This document shows positions 23,601-32,064 of a DNA stretch of 64,000 nt, piece after piece. The stretch lies in assembly GCF_003967355.1 (NCBI RefSeq), contig NZ_BIFH01000013.1:678651-742650 (forward strand), read 5' to 3'. Made by a program: the position numbers and the translations under genes. Source of the DNA: Embleya hyalina (GTDB lineage Bacteria > Actinomycetota > Actinomycetes > Streptomycetales > Streptomycetaceae). Under the pieces are notes generated by a model. That model was not told the DNA's origin, searched no databases, and worked only from the letters and a program-made list of their open reading frames with translations. Position 1 is the first letter of the stretch. Each line of letters opens with the position of its first letter.

Positions 23601-24320
23601 TCAGCCGCCCTGGCCGGCGCTGCCGATCGGGCCGACCTTGATCGGGGCGCCGGCGCTCTTGACGGGGAGCCTGGCGGTGCCGGGCCAGTTCAGGGTCACG
23701 GACTTCGTCTCGTCCGGCGGGGTCACCACCAGACCGGTGATGCGGAGCCCGGAGGCCTCGCCCATCGTTTCCTTCGGGTAGTTGATGCCGAAGGACACCG
23801 ACTTGCCGCTCTTGAGAACGAACGAGACGGGCTCCTGGCCGGTGCGCTGCGCGGAGATATTGCCCGCGTCGGTCTTCAGGTCGACGCCCGCGTAGCCGGA
23901 CATCGAGCAGTCCGGGCCGTTGTTCTTGAACGTGACCGCGACGGTGCCGTCGGAGTCGCCGTCGATGGTGCCGTCGATCGCGGTGGCCTTCAGCTCGTCC
24001 GTCCGGCACTTGGCGGTCTTGCCGTTTCCGCCGCCGCCCGAGGTGGTTCCGGTGCCGGCGCTCGTGCCCTGACCGCCGCCACCGCTCTGCCCGCCGGAGG
24101 CACTGCCTCCGCCCTGGGTTCCGCTGCTCTGGGTTCCGCCGGTGCCCTGACTGGCGCTCGGGTTCGCCGGGTTGGGCGCGGCGGGTGCCCCGCCTCCCGG
24201 AGCGTTGGACGAAGTGCCCTTCGCGGCGCCGGAGTCCGAGTCCTGGCAGGCGGTCATCAGCAGGGCGCCGGCGACGAGGGTCGCGGAGGCGAGGATGGTC
24301 CGGCGGCGGTTGGCGGACAT
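23601..24320 (-). CDS. DUF4232-type lipoprotein
   Basis: A 239-residue exported lipoprotein. The signal peptide MSANRRRTILASATLVAGALLMTAC ends in a lipobox (LMTAC, marker only), so Cys near residue 25 is lipidated. Residues about 30-105 are a low-complexity Gly/Ser/Thr/Pro/Gln linker suited to crossing the cell wall. The C-terminal about 130 residues (CRTDELKATA...VTFKNNGPDCSMSGYAGVDL) match the DUF4232 beta domain common on streptomycete surfaces, with paired Cys. ATG 24320 has AAGGGG six bases upstream. The function is not established. Confidence 0.85.
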   Translation of the reverse strand: MSANRRRTILASATLVAGALLMTACQDSDSGAAKGTSSNAPGGGAPAAPNPANPSASQGTGGTQSSGTQGGGSASGGQSGGGGQGTSAGTGTTSGGGGNGKTAKCRTDELKATAIDGTIDGDSDGTVAVTFKNNGPDCSMSGYAGVDLKTDAGNISAQRTGQEPVSFVLKSGKSVSFGINYPKETMGEASGLRITGLVVTPPDETKSVTLNWPGTARLPVKSAGAPIKVGPIGSAGQGG

Positions 24321-24443
24321 GAAAGACCCCTTGGTATCGCGTAGTCGAAGCCTCGATGACGCCGGGCTTCCCGGTAGTTGCGTGATCACCATGCCGGGGC
24401 GGCGACCCCCCTGGGAACCGACGTCGGCGTTCCACGACAGCGC

Positions 24444-24461
24444 TGTCACCAACCGGTGACA
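24444..24461. promoter_or_regulatory. Palindrome TGTCACC-N4-GGTGACA
   Basis: A perfect 7-base inverted repeat about 125 bases upstream of the DUF4232 lipoprotein start. It is a possible operator in the region shared with the TetR gene end. Confidence 0.3.
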
Positions 24462-24551
24462 TGGTCACAGAACGCAACAAGAGCAAGGCGGCGCGCCGTC
24501 ACCGCGAACGTCGGCGCCAACGATCCCGCCGGGGGCCTCGGTCGTTGCGGG

Positions 24552-25220
24552 TCACGCGGAGGGGTGGCGCGGCCGTGTCCGCGCTCCCGACAGGGCGATC
24601 TCCAGGAGCCCACGGACGGCCTCCCGCAGATCGTTTCGGCTCTCCGGCGTCCCGGGCGTCGGGACGGTGCCGGGTGCGGCCGTCAGCCGATCGAAGATCA
24701 GCCCGTCCACGCAGGCCAGATGCCGACGGGCCCGCTCCTCGGCCCGGGCCCGGGGTATGCCGGCGGCCGTCAGCAGCGCGCACATCTGCGCCCTGGCCGC
24801 GTCCCCGTGCCGAAGGATCTCCCGCAACTCCGTTTCGTGGACGGTCTCCAGGATGCAGTGGTAGCGCGCGAGCGTACGCACGCGTCCGGGACCGAGCATG
24901 TGGTCGACGAAGGCCGCGGTGGCGTCCGCGAGTCGGTCCAGGTGCGCGGGGCCGAGCAGTTCGGCCGGCGACGGGGCGAGCAGCGGTCCGTCGCCGGCCA
25001 GCGCGACCTGCCGCAGGTCCTCGGCGTCCAACTCGACAAGGCGCCGGACCGCTTTGGTGATCAGCGCCTTCCGGGTCCGGAAGTAGGCCGAGGTGGTGCC
25101 GAGGGGCAGTTCGGCCCGGGCATCCACGCCGCGATGGGTGAGCGCCCGCATGCCGCCGGAGGCCAGCAGTTCGATCGCCGCGTCCGCGAGAACCGTCCGA
25201 CGATCGTGTTCCGCGTGCAC
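24552..25220 (-). CDS. TetR-family regulator
   Basis: A 222-residue regulator with an N-terminal HTH (LADAAIELLASGGMRALTHRGVDARAEL...TSAYFRTRKALI, landmarks only). The recognition segment has GTTSAYFRTR, typical of TetR proteins that guard small oxidoreductase or efflux genes. The start is GTG at 25220 with GGAGGGGG five bases upstream. It is divergent from a FAD monooxygenase gene, and two TTCTAC-N4-GTAG repeats lie between them. Confidence 0.87.
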   Translation of the reverse strand: MHAEHDRRTVLADAAIELLASGGMRALTHRGVDARAELPLGTTSAYFRTRKALITKAVRRLVELDAEDLRQVALAGDGPLLAPSPAELLGPAHLDRLADATAAFVDHMLGPGRVRTLARYHCILETVHETELREILRHGDAARAQMCALLTAAGIPRARAEERARRHLACVDGLIFDRLTAAPGTVPTPGTPESRNDLREAVRGLLEIALSGARTRPRHPSA

Positions 25221-25249
25221 GCGTGCCCCCTCCGATACCCCGTGTCGTT

Positions 25250-25288
25250 TTCTACATCCGTAGTATACGGTCTTCTACAGAAGTAGAA
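25250..25288. promoter_or_regulatory. Tandem TetR operator repeats TTCTAC-N4-GTAG
   Basis: Units at 25250-25265 and 25273-25288 are offset by 23 bases; the second is a perfect palindrome TTCTAC-AGAA-GTAGAA. A third palindrome, CCGTA-GTA-TACGG (25258-25270), bridges them. They span the divergent promoter region of the TetR and monooxygenase genes. Confidence 0.6.
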
Positions 25289-25305
25289 ACGAGGGGGCGT
25301 GAACC

Positions 25306-26541
25306 ATGCCGGAAAAGAACGCGACGAACACACACGCGAACAACCGGGCGGGCAGCCGATCGGCGGTGGTCGTCGGGGGTGGCATCGGCGGCCTGGCCGC
25401 CGCCGTCGGGCTGCGTCGGATCGGTTGGCGGGTGACCGTCCTCGAACGCAAGGCGGTCGGCGGCGAGGTCGGGGCGGGGATCGCGCTGATGAGCAACGCG
25501 ATGCGCGCGCTGGAGAGCCTGGGCCTGGGTCCCGCGGTCAAGGCCGGCGGCCGACCGCAACTGTCCACCGGCGTGCGCGACGGCGGCGGCCGGTGGTTGT
25601 CCCGGGTCGACGGCACGGCACTGGAGGCCAGGCTCGGCACCGGGATCTACTCGCTGCACCGGGCCGAACTCCACGACATCCTGCGGCGAGCCCTCCCCGT
25701 GGACGGCGTCGTCGTCCACGGGGCCGAGGTCACCGACATCACGCAGGACCCGAAACAGGCTCTCGTCCACTACACCGGACCGGGCGGCACGGCGACCATC
25801 GGGACGGATCTGGCCGTCGTCGCCGACGGCGTCAACAGCCGCGTCCGCGCCCGCCTTTGGCCGGACGCCCCGGCCCCCGTCCACAGCGGCTCGACCGTCT
25901 GGCGCGGCGTGACGACCGAGGCGTTCCTGCCCACCCCCGACATCGCGCAGACCCTGCACGCCGGCGCCGAGATCGGCGTCATGCCCATTCGTGACGGCCG
26001 GGTGTGCTGGCACGTGGTCACCAGGGCGACGGCCGGAGTGCGCCACGACGACGAGTGGGCCGAGGCGCGGCGCCGCGTCGACGGCCTGCACGACCCGATT
26101 CCCGCCCTGCTGAAGGCCACCGCCCCGGAGGCCGTCCTGCACCACGACATCCACATCCTGGGCGCCCCTTTGGATACGTACGTGGCGGGCCGCGTCGCCC
26201 TGCTCGGCGACGCCGCCCACGCGATGCCCCCACATCTGGGCCAGGGCGCGTGCATGGCCATCGAAGACGCCGTCGTCCTGGCCGCGTGCCTGCACACGCA
26301 CGAGAATCAGGCCACCGCCCTGGCCGCATACGACGACACCCGCCGCCCCAGAGTCGCCGCCGTCACCAAGGCATCGCACCGAATGGGCCGCATCCAAAAG
26401 GCGGAAGGCCGCCTGGCGGTGGCCGTGCGCAACGCCGCGATGCGCCTGACCCCACCGGCGGTGGCCATGAAGGCGATCCTCGAATTCGCCGACTGGACAC
26501 CCCCGAGGCTCCCGCTGCCCGACACCGGGCCGACGGCGTAG
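25306..26541 (+). CDS. FAD-dependent monooxygenase
   Basis: A 411-residue class-A flavin hydroxylase. The FAD-binding GGGIGG (about residues 24-29), the mid-protein VVADGVNSRVR and the ribityl-binding GDAAHAMPPHLGQG motif (near residue 305) are all present. These enzymes hydroxylate aromatic or polyketide-like substrates with NAD(P)H and oxygen. The substrate cannot be read from the sequence. ATG 25306 lies about 20 bases after the operator repeats, with GAGGGGG upstream. Its control by the divergent TetR protein is likely. It may be for self-protection or xenobiotic inactivation. Confidence 0.85.
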   Translation: MPEKNATNTHANNRAGSRSAVVVGGGIGGLAAAVGLRRIGWRVTVLERKAVGGEVGAGIALMSNAMRALESLGLGPAVKAGGRPQLSTGVRDGGGRWLSRVDGTALEARLGTGIYSLHRAELHDILRRALPVDGVVVHGAEVTDITQDPKQALVHYTGPGGTATIGTDLAVVADGVNSRVRARLWPDAPAPVHSGSTVWRGVTTEAFLPTPDIAQTLHAGAEIGVMPIRDGRVCWHVVTRATAGVRHDDEWAEARRRVDGLHDPIPALLKATAPEAVLHHDIHILGAPLDTYVAGRVALLGDAAHAMPPHLGQGACMAIEDAVVLAACLHTHENQATALAAYDDTRRPRVAAVTKASHRMGRIQKAEGRLAVAVRNAAMRLTPPAVAMKAILEFADWTPPRLPLPDTGPTA

Positions 26542-26580
26542 GCCGCGCGCCCACCCGTCCGCGGTTCGTGGTCCGTGTGT

Positions 26581-27201
26581 CTAGTTCCGATCCCTGCTTC
26601 TGAGGCCGTCGAGCAGTACATCCGCCAGGCGTTCCGGCAGGTCGGGTTCGAGGGGGCGGTGGCCGAGGAGGGCGCGGGTCTGGAGCGGGGCGCACAGCAG
26701 TTCCAGAGCGAGACCGGTGTCGGTGTCCGGGGGGAGTTCGCCGCGCTCGACGCCCCGGCGGACGATGGCGCCGGCCTGATCGAGGCGGGACTGCCAGAAC
26801 GTGCGCCAGGACTCGGCGAGCACCGGGTCGTCGGAGCCGAGTGTGGCCGCCCGGGCGACGGCGCCGCCGAGCGGGGTCGCCATGTACTCGGCCAGCGCAC
26901 GGGCGAAGGCGGCCAGGTCGGTGCGCACTTCGCCGGTGTCGGGGACGGGGATGCCCGCGTCGCTGCCCGTCAGCATGGCGTCCAGCAGCAACTTTTCCCG
27001 GCTGCCCCAACGCCGGTACACCGTGCTCTCGTTGACGCCGGCGCGGACCGCGACGTCGGCGACGCCGAACCCGGCGATGCCGCCCTCGGCGAGCGCGTCC
27101 ATGGCCGCGGCCAGCACGGCCGCGCGCACCCGCGCGGCCCGCCCACCCGGACGCCGGCGAATCGGATCCGGCGCTTCCTCTGCTCCCTCGGTCCCGGTCA
27201 T
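26581..27201 (-). CDS. TetR-family regulator
   Basis: A 206-residue regulator: HTH at about residues 25-70 (FGVADVAVRAGVNESTVYRRWGSREKLL), then a TetR_C-type helical domain (ERLADVLLDGL at the end). ATG 27201 is the natural start. Its gene faces an alpha/beta-hydrolase gene across a perfect 24-base operator-like palindrome, so it very likely controls that hydrolase and itself. It converges with the FAD monooxygenase gene, whose stop lies 39 bases away. Confidence 0.88.
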   Translation of the reverse strand: MTGTEGAEEAPDPIRRRPGGRAARVRAAVLAAAMDALAEGGIAGFGVADVAVRAGVNESTVYRRWGSREKLLLDAMLTGSDAGIPVPDTGEVRTDLAAFARALAEYMATPLGGAVARAATLGSDDPVLAESWRTFWQSRLDQAGAIVRRGVERGELPPDTDTGLALELLCAPLQTRALLGHRPLEPDLPERLADVLLDGLRSRDRN

Positions 27202-27225
27202 GTGTCGATCACCTCGGCCGTCATC

Positions 27226-27249
27226 TTAACGCAAGTGCCCTTGCGTTAA
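27226..27249. promoter_or_regulatory. Perfect TetR operator palindrome
   Basis: TTAACGCAAG (27226-27235) and CTTGCGTTAA (27240-27249) are exact inverted copies around TGCC. The site is 25 bases upstream of the TetR start and 67 bases upstream of the divergent hydrolase. It is the cleanest operator in the window. Confidence 0.75.
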
Positions 27250-27315
27250 ATCCCGCCCAGGCGCATAGTCGCTAATGCAAGGCAACACGCTTTAAGTACG
27301 ACAGGAGGCATCGCC

Positions 27316-28368
27316 ATGCCCTTCACCTGGCCGCTGGACCCGCAGGACCTGTTCGTCGAGCGCTACCCGCAGATGACCCTCGGCCTCCCCGCCGACGAGG
27401 TCGACGCGGTGCGCGCCGCCGTCACCGAGATGTGGCCCGACCGCCCCGGCGGCTGGGTGTACGAGTGGTCCGCCCTGGCGGCCCGGCACGCCGCCGCCGG
27501 GCGCCACCGCTCCGCCGCGCAGGCGTACGGCTGGGCCAAGTTCCCCTCGCTCGCCGACGAATCCAAGCGCACCGCGCTCGCCCGCCAGGTCGAGCAGTAC
27601 GTGCTCGCCTCGCCGGACTTCCCCGTCGAATTCGAGCGCCGCACGCTCACCGTCGCCCACCGCGGCGGCGAGACCACCCTCCCGATCCACCTGATGGCCG
27701 CGCCCGACCTGCCCGCCGACGCCCCGGTGGTCCTGGCCGGCGGCGGCGTGGACTCCTGGAAGACCGACCTGCACGGCATGTGGGAGCAACTCGCGCTCAC
27801 CCTCCCGGCACGGCTGCTGCTGTTCGACCTCGCCGGCACCGGCGAGAGCGCCCACCTGCCGATGACCCCGGACGGCGGTGCCGAGGTGATCGACGGCCTG
27901 ATCGCCTTCGCCCGCACCATCGGCAACGGCCGCGTCGGCCACTTCGGCATCTCGATGGGCGGCCACTACTCCGCCCGCACCGGACTGACCGGCGCCGTCG
28001 ACGCCTCGGTCGTACTCGGCGGCCCGGTGCGGCATTCGTTCGCCCGGGGCCGCGGCTTCGCCTTCGGCATGGACGGCATCGTCGGCAACGCCCTGGGCTT
28101 CGACGCGATGCCGACCACGGCCGAGCGCGATCGAGCCCTCGCGGCCTTCGACCTGCGCCCGCTCCTCGACCGCGACACGAACGGCCCGATGCTGGTGATC
28201 AACGGCGCCGACGACGTACACGTCCCACAGTCCGACACCCTGATCTTCCAGGGCCGCCGCGACACCCGAGTCCACCTCGTCCCGGACACCGGCCACTGCG
28301 CCATCTCCCGCTTCGACGAGGCGATGGCACTGATCACCCCCTGGCTCGAAGCCACCCTGGCCACCTGA
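27316..28368 (+). CDS. FrsA-like alpha/beta hydrolase
   Basis: A 350-residue serine hydrolase. The N-terminal 130 residues are a helical cap (WPDRPGGWVYEWSALAARH). The catalytic domain has the nucleophile elbow FGISMGGHYSA, the acid in INGADDVHVP and the histidine in DTGHCAISRF. The overall length and the early LAGGGVDSWK oxyanion segment resemble FrsA/DUF1100 esterases. The substrate is unknown. It is regulated most likely by the divergent TetR gene. It converges with the inositol operon, with a weak hairpin (CGACCT/AGGTCG) in the short gap. Confidence 0.78.
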   Translation: MPFTWPLDPQDLFVERYPQMTLGLPADEVDAVRAAVTEMWPDRPGGWVYEWSALAARHAAAGRHRSAAQAYGWAKFPSLADESKRTALARQVEQYVLASPDFPVEFERRTLTVAHRGGETTLPIHLMAAPDLPADAPVVLAGGGVDSWKTDLHGMWEQLALTLPARLLLFDLAGTGESAHLPMTPDGGAEVIDGLIAFARTIGNGRVGHFGISMGGHYSARTGLTGAVDASVVLGGPVRHSFARGRGFAFGMDGIVGNALGFDAMPTTAERDRALAAFDLRPLLDRDTNGPMLVINGADDVHVPQSDTLIFQGRRDTRVHLVPDTGHCAISRFDEAMALITPWLEATLAT

Positions 28369-28409
28369 CCCCCCGACCACGACCTGCGGCCCCGAGGTCG
28401 CGCGAACCG

Positions 28410-30308
28410 TCAGGGGACGGCCGGGCGCAGCAGCGGGCGCTGGGCCGTCTTCTCCCGTTCGTAGTCGCGGCGGGCCTCGCCGGTCGTGGGGGTCGTGGCC
28501 ACCTCGGCCACGGGCACGTCCCACCACGCCCGCGAGGACGGGGCGCCGATCAGGGGATCGGTGTCGACGTGTACGACCGTGGTGCGCGCGGACGCGCGGG
28601 CGGCGGCCAGCGCGGTGCGGAATTCGGCGAGCCCGTTCGCCCGGAGTACGTCCGCGCCCAGGCTGGCCGCGTTCGCCGCCAGGTCGATCGGCAGCACACC
28701 GCCGTCGAAGGTGCCGGATTCCCGGTCCCGGAACCGGTACTGCGTGCCGAAGCGTTCGGCGCCCACCGCCTCGGACAGCGCCCCGATCGAGGCGTAGCCG
28801 TGGTTTTGTACGAGCACGACGACGAGTTTGACGTCCTCGGCGACGGCCGTGACGATTTCCTGCGCCATCATCAGGTAGGAGCCGTCCCCGACCAGGACGA
28901 ACACCTCGCGCTCGGGTGCGGCCATCTTCACGCCCAGGCCGCCGGCGATCTCGTAGCCCATGCAGGAGAACCCGTACTCGACGTGGTAGCCCAGCGGATC
29001 GGCCGGGCGCCACAGTTTGTGCAGGTCGCCGGGGATGGAGCCGGCCGCGGAGACCACCACGTCGTGCGGCGCCATCGCCTCGCGGACCGCGCCGATGATC
29101 TCGCTCTGGGCGGGCAGCGGGGTGTGGGCGCGGGCGAACGCGGCGTCGACCTCCGCGTCCCAGCGACGCACCGCCTCGGCCGCGCGGGTGCGGTGTTCGG
29201 CCGGGGCGCTCCAGCCGGTCAGCGCCGCCGTCAACGCCTCCAGGCCCGCCCGCGCGTCCGCGACCAGCGCCACGCCGGCGTGCTTGGCCGCGTCGAACGC
29301 CGCGATGTTGAGGTTGACGAAGCGCACGTCGGGGTCGGCGAACAGGGTCCGCGACGCGGTGGTGAAGTCCTGCCACCGGGTGCCGATGCCGAGCACCACG
29401 TCGGCGTCGTGGGCCAGCGCGTTCGCCGCGACGGAGCCCGTGTGGCCGATCCCGCCGACGGCGGCCGGGTGTTCGTGCGGCAGCGCGGCCTTGCCCGCCT
29501 GGGTGACCGCGACCGGGATGCCGGTGGCCGCGGCGAAGGCGGCCAGCGCGGCGGTCGCGTCGGCGTGCACCACACCGCCGCCGGCCACGATCAGCGGCCG
29601 GCGCGCGCTCCGCAGCACCGCGACCGCGGCGGCCAGCGAGTCGGGGTCGGGCACCGGCCGGCGGACGTGCCACACCCGCTTGGCGAACAACTCCTCGGGG
29701 AAGTCCCACGCCTCGGCCTGGACGTCCTGCGGCAGCGCGAGGGTGACCGCCCCCGTCTCGGCCTGGTCGGTGAGCACCCGCATGGCCTGAACCGCCGCGT
29801 GCGCGAGTTGCTCCGGGCGCTGGACGCGGTCGAAGAAGCGGGACACCGGCCGGAAGGCGTCGTTGACGCTGATGTCGGCGGCGTACGGCAGTTCCAGTTC
29901 CTGCAGGACCGGCGAGGCCACGCGGGTGGCGAACGTGTCGCCCGGCAACAGCAGCACCGGCAGCCGATTGATCGTGGCCAGCGCGGCGCCGGTGATCATG
30001 TTGGTCGCCCCGGGGCCCACCGACGTCGTGCAGGCCAGCGTCGACAGCCTGCGCCGGGTGCGGGCGTAGGCCACCGCCGCGTGCACCATCGCCTGCTCGT
30101 TGCGGGCCTGATGGTAGGTCAGGTCGCCGGGCCGCTCCAGCAGCGCCTGTCCGATCCCGGCCACGTTGCCGTGCCCGAAGATCCCGAAGCAGCCCTCGAT
30201 CAGCCGGTGTTCGACGCCGTCGCGTTCGCTGTACTGGCGGGAGAGGAAGCGCACCAGCGCCTGTCCCGTGGTCATCCGCACGGTGTTCGTCGTGCGTACG
30301 GTGCTCAT
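28410..30308 (-). CDS. iolD: 3D-(3,5/4)-trihydroxycyclohexane-1,2-dione acylhydrolase
   Basis: A 632-residue ThDP enzyme that opens the inositol-derived diketone ring to 5-deoxy-glucuronate. It has the Pyr-domain glutamate in YHQARNEQAM, a central domain, and the PP-domain motif GDGSYLMMAQE...VQNHGYASIG. The length is normal for IolD, and GCFGIFGHGNVAGIG at the start is characteristic of IolD. ATG 30308 overlaps the iolB stop by four bases (ATGA). It is the last gene of a ten-gene operon. Confidence 0.93.
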   Translation of the reverse strand: MSTVRTTNTVRMTTGQALVRFLSRQYSERDGVEHRLIEGCFGIFGHGNVAGIGQALLERPGDLTYHQARNEQAMVHAAVAYARTRRRLSTLACTTSVGPGATNMITGAALATINRLPVLLLPGDTFATRVASPVLQELELPYAADISVNDAFRPVSRFFDRVQRPEQLAHAAVQAMRVLTDQAETGAVTLALPQDVQAEAWDFPEELFAKRVWHVRRPVPDPDSLAAAVAVLRSARRPLIVAGGGVVHADATAALAAFAAATGIPVAVTQAGKAALPHEHPAAVGGIGHTGSVAANALAHDADVVLGIGTRWQDFTTASRTLFADPDVRFVNLNIAAFDAAKHAGVALVADARAGLEALTAALTGWSAPAEHRTRAAEAVRRWDAEVDAAFARAHTPLPAQSEIIGAVREAMAPHDVVVSAAGSIPGDLHKLWRPADPLGYHVEYGFSCMGYEIAGGLGVKMAAPEREVFVLVGDGSYLMMAQEIVTAVAEDVKLVVVLVQNHGYASIGALSEAVGAERFGTQYRFRDRESGTFDGGVLPIDLAANAASLGADVLRANGLAEFRTALAAARASARTTVVHVDTDPLIGAPSSRAWWDVPVAEVATTPTTGEARRDYEREKTAQRPLLRPAVP

Positions 30309-31177
30309 CGTGGTCCCTCCGCATCGCACATCGGCACCCGCGGGTCGCGTTCCACGCTCTCCCAGGACTGCCGGACCCAGTGGTGTTCGGGGTCGTCGCA
30401 ACAGGCCATCGTGCGCTGTGGATGCGGGCCCGCGAGCACGTTCAGGTAGTACATCGGGTATCCCGGCGGCGCCATCGACGGGCCGTGGTAGCCGCGCGGC
30501 ACCAGGACCACGTCGCCCTGGCGCACCTCGGCGAGCACGTCCACCTCGTGCCCGTCGTAGACCCGCTGGTAGCCGAAGGGGCGCCCGGGGCCGCCGGAGG
30601 AGCCGAGTTCGAAGTAGTAGATCTCCTCCAACACCGCCTCCCCGGGGCGGGCCTCGTCGTGCTTGTGCGGCGGGTACGAGGACCAGTTGCCGCCCGGCGT
30701 GAGCACCTCCACCGCGACCAGGCGGTCGCAGCCGAAGCCGTCCGGCGCGGCGAAGTTGTTGACCTGCCGCGAGGCGGCGCCCGCGCCGCGTACCTCCACC
30801 GCGACGTCGCCGGCCAGCACGTACGCCGGGGCCAGGCGCCGCTCGCAGCGAGCCGCCGGGAGCGCGAAGCGGCCGCCGCGCTCGGAGGTCACGCTCACGC
30901 GCGCGTCGCGCGGGGCGTAGACGAAGTCGCTCACCCGCGCGAACACGTGTTCACGGCCCGCGAGTTCGTAGGTCTCCTCGTCGACGGTGACCGTGCACGA
31001 CCCGGCCAGGGGCAGCACGATCGTCTCCGCGTCGCCCGTCTCGAACCGGCGGGTCTCGCCCGGCGCCAGCTCCAGCACGCGCAGCGAACTGTAGGCCCAG
31101 CCCGCCGACTCGGGGGTGATCGCCACGCGGAAGCCGCCCTCGGCGGTGCTCCCGTCGGGCAGGTGCAGGGCGCTCAC
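30305..31177 (-). CDS. iolB: 5-deoxy-glucuronate isomerase
   Basis: A 290-residue double-cupin isomerase converting 5-deoxy-D-glucuronate to 2-deoxy-5-keto-D-gluconate. Landmarks are the metal-site motif SSYPPHKHDE with EEIYYFEL, then VPRGYHGPSMAPPGYPMYYLNVLAG near the C-terminus. The GTG start at 31177 overlaps the upstream aldolase stop (GTGA). Its own stop overlaps iolD, so the three genes are translationally coupled. Confidence 0.93.
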   Translation of the reverse strand: MSALHLPDGSTAEGGFRVAITPESAGWAYSSLRVLELAPGETRRFETGDAETIVLPLAGSCTVTVDEETYELAGREHVFARVSDFVYAPRDARVSVTSERGGRFALPAARCERRLAPAYVLAGDVAVEVRGAGAASRQVNNFAAPDGFGCDRLVAVEVLTPGGNWSSYPPHKHDEARPGEAVLEEIYYFELGSSGGPGRPFGYQRVYDGHEVDVLAEVRQGDVVLVPRGYHGPSMAPPGYPMYYLNVLAGPHPQRTMACCDDPEHHWVRQSWESVERDPRVPMCDAEGPR

Positions 31178-32064
31178 CGCGTGGCCCCACGCACCAGGGA
31201 CACGGCGGTGTCGACCGCGCCGGCCACGTCGCCGTCGTGCGGGAAGAGCATGGTGCGTCCGATGATCAGGCCGCGCACGTGCGGGATCTCCAGCGCGCGC
31301 TGCCAGGAGGCGTACATCGCGTCGACGTCGCCGCCGCCCTCGCCGCCCAGGAGCAGCGTGGGCATGGTGGTCGAGGCCATCATGCGTTCCATCTCGTCGA
31401 CGACGGGCACCTTGAGCCACGTGTACGCCGAGGTGCGCCCCAGTGCGGCGGAGATGTTGTTGACCTTCATCTGCGCGTCGGGGGTGAGGATGTTGCGGAC
31501 CTTGCCGTTCTCCCGGATCGACAGGAACGGCTCTATCAGCGCCAGGAGTTCGCGTTCGGCCAGCTCGTTGACCGCGTTCGCGGTGCCGATCAGCGTCTCG
31601 GCGGTGCCGGCGTCGGCCGGGTCCACGCGCAGCAGGATCTTGCCGCCGTCCAGGCCGCCCTCGGCGATGCCGCGCGCGTCGTAGGAGCCGAACCGGTCGT
31701 CGAGTTCGAAGCTCGCGCCGGGGATGCCGCCGCGGTTCATCGAGCCCAGGACCAGCTTGCCGTCCAGCGCGCCGAGCAGGATCAGGTCCTCGACGATGTC
31801 CGGGGTGCCCAGGAAGCCGTCCACCCCGGGGCGGGCCAGCGCCTCGACGCAGCGCGCGAGCAGTTCGTGCCGGTCGCCCATCGCGGTGGGGTCGCCGCCG
31901 GCGGCGATCGCGCCGCGCGCGGCGTGGTCGGCGGCGAGGATGAACAGCGGACGGGCGAAGCCGGCGCGCTCGAACCGGGGTCGGGCCAGCGCGGCGCGGC
32001 GAATGGCGCCGGGGTCGGTCAGGCGGGTGGCGACGACCGAGGCGATGTCGGGGGCGATGCTCAC
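31174..32064 (-). CDS. DeoC/LacD-like (beta/alpha)8 aldolase of the inositol operon
   Basis: A 296-residue TIM-barrel protein. It shows FILAADHAARGAI near residue 45, GKILLRVDP with a potential Schiff-base lysine near residue 150, and GGEGGGDVDAMYASW near residue 250. This family is regularly found between iolC and iolB in actinobacterial inositol clusters and is thought to cleave the phosphorylated keto-sugar (the IolJ step), but that assignment is contextual. GTG 32064 overlaps the iolC stop by four bases. Confidence 0.8.
   Translation of the reverse strand: MSIAPDIASVVATRLTDPGAIRRAALARPRFERAGFARPLFILAADHAARGAIAAGGDPTAMGDRHELLARCVEALARPGVDGFLGTPDIVEDLILLGALDGKLVLGSMNRGGIPGASFELDDRFGSYDARGIAEGGLDGGKILLRVDPADAGTAETLIGTANAVNELAERELLALIEPFLSIRENGKVRNILTPDAQMKVNNISAALGRTSAYTWLKVPVVDEMERMMASTTMPTLLLGGEGGGDVDAMYASWQRALEIPHVRGLIIGRTMLFPHDGDVAGAVDTAVSLVRGATR

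Noticed and set aside
20101-24320. Biosynthetic or polymorphic-toxin island among the exported proteins
   Set aside because: No toxin, immunity, secretion or synthetase genes accompany them, so they are listed as separate surface proteins.
27432-30449. Very long plus-strand (1005 codons) and minus-strand (1010 codons) frames over the hydrolase/iolD region
   Set aside because: They read as Arg/Gly/Pro repeats without motifs; iolD and the FrsA-like hydrolase explain the DNA.
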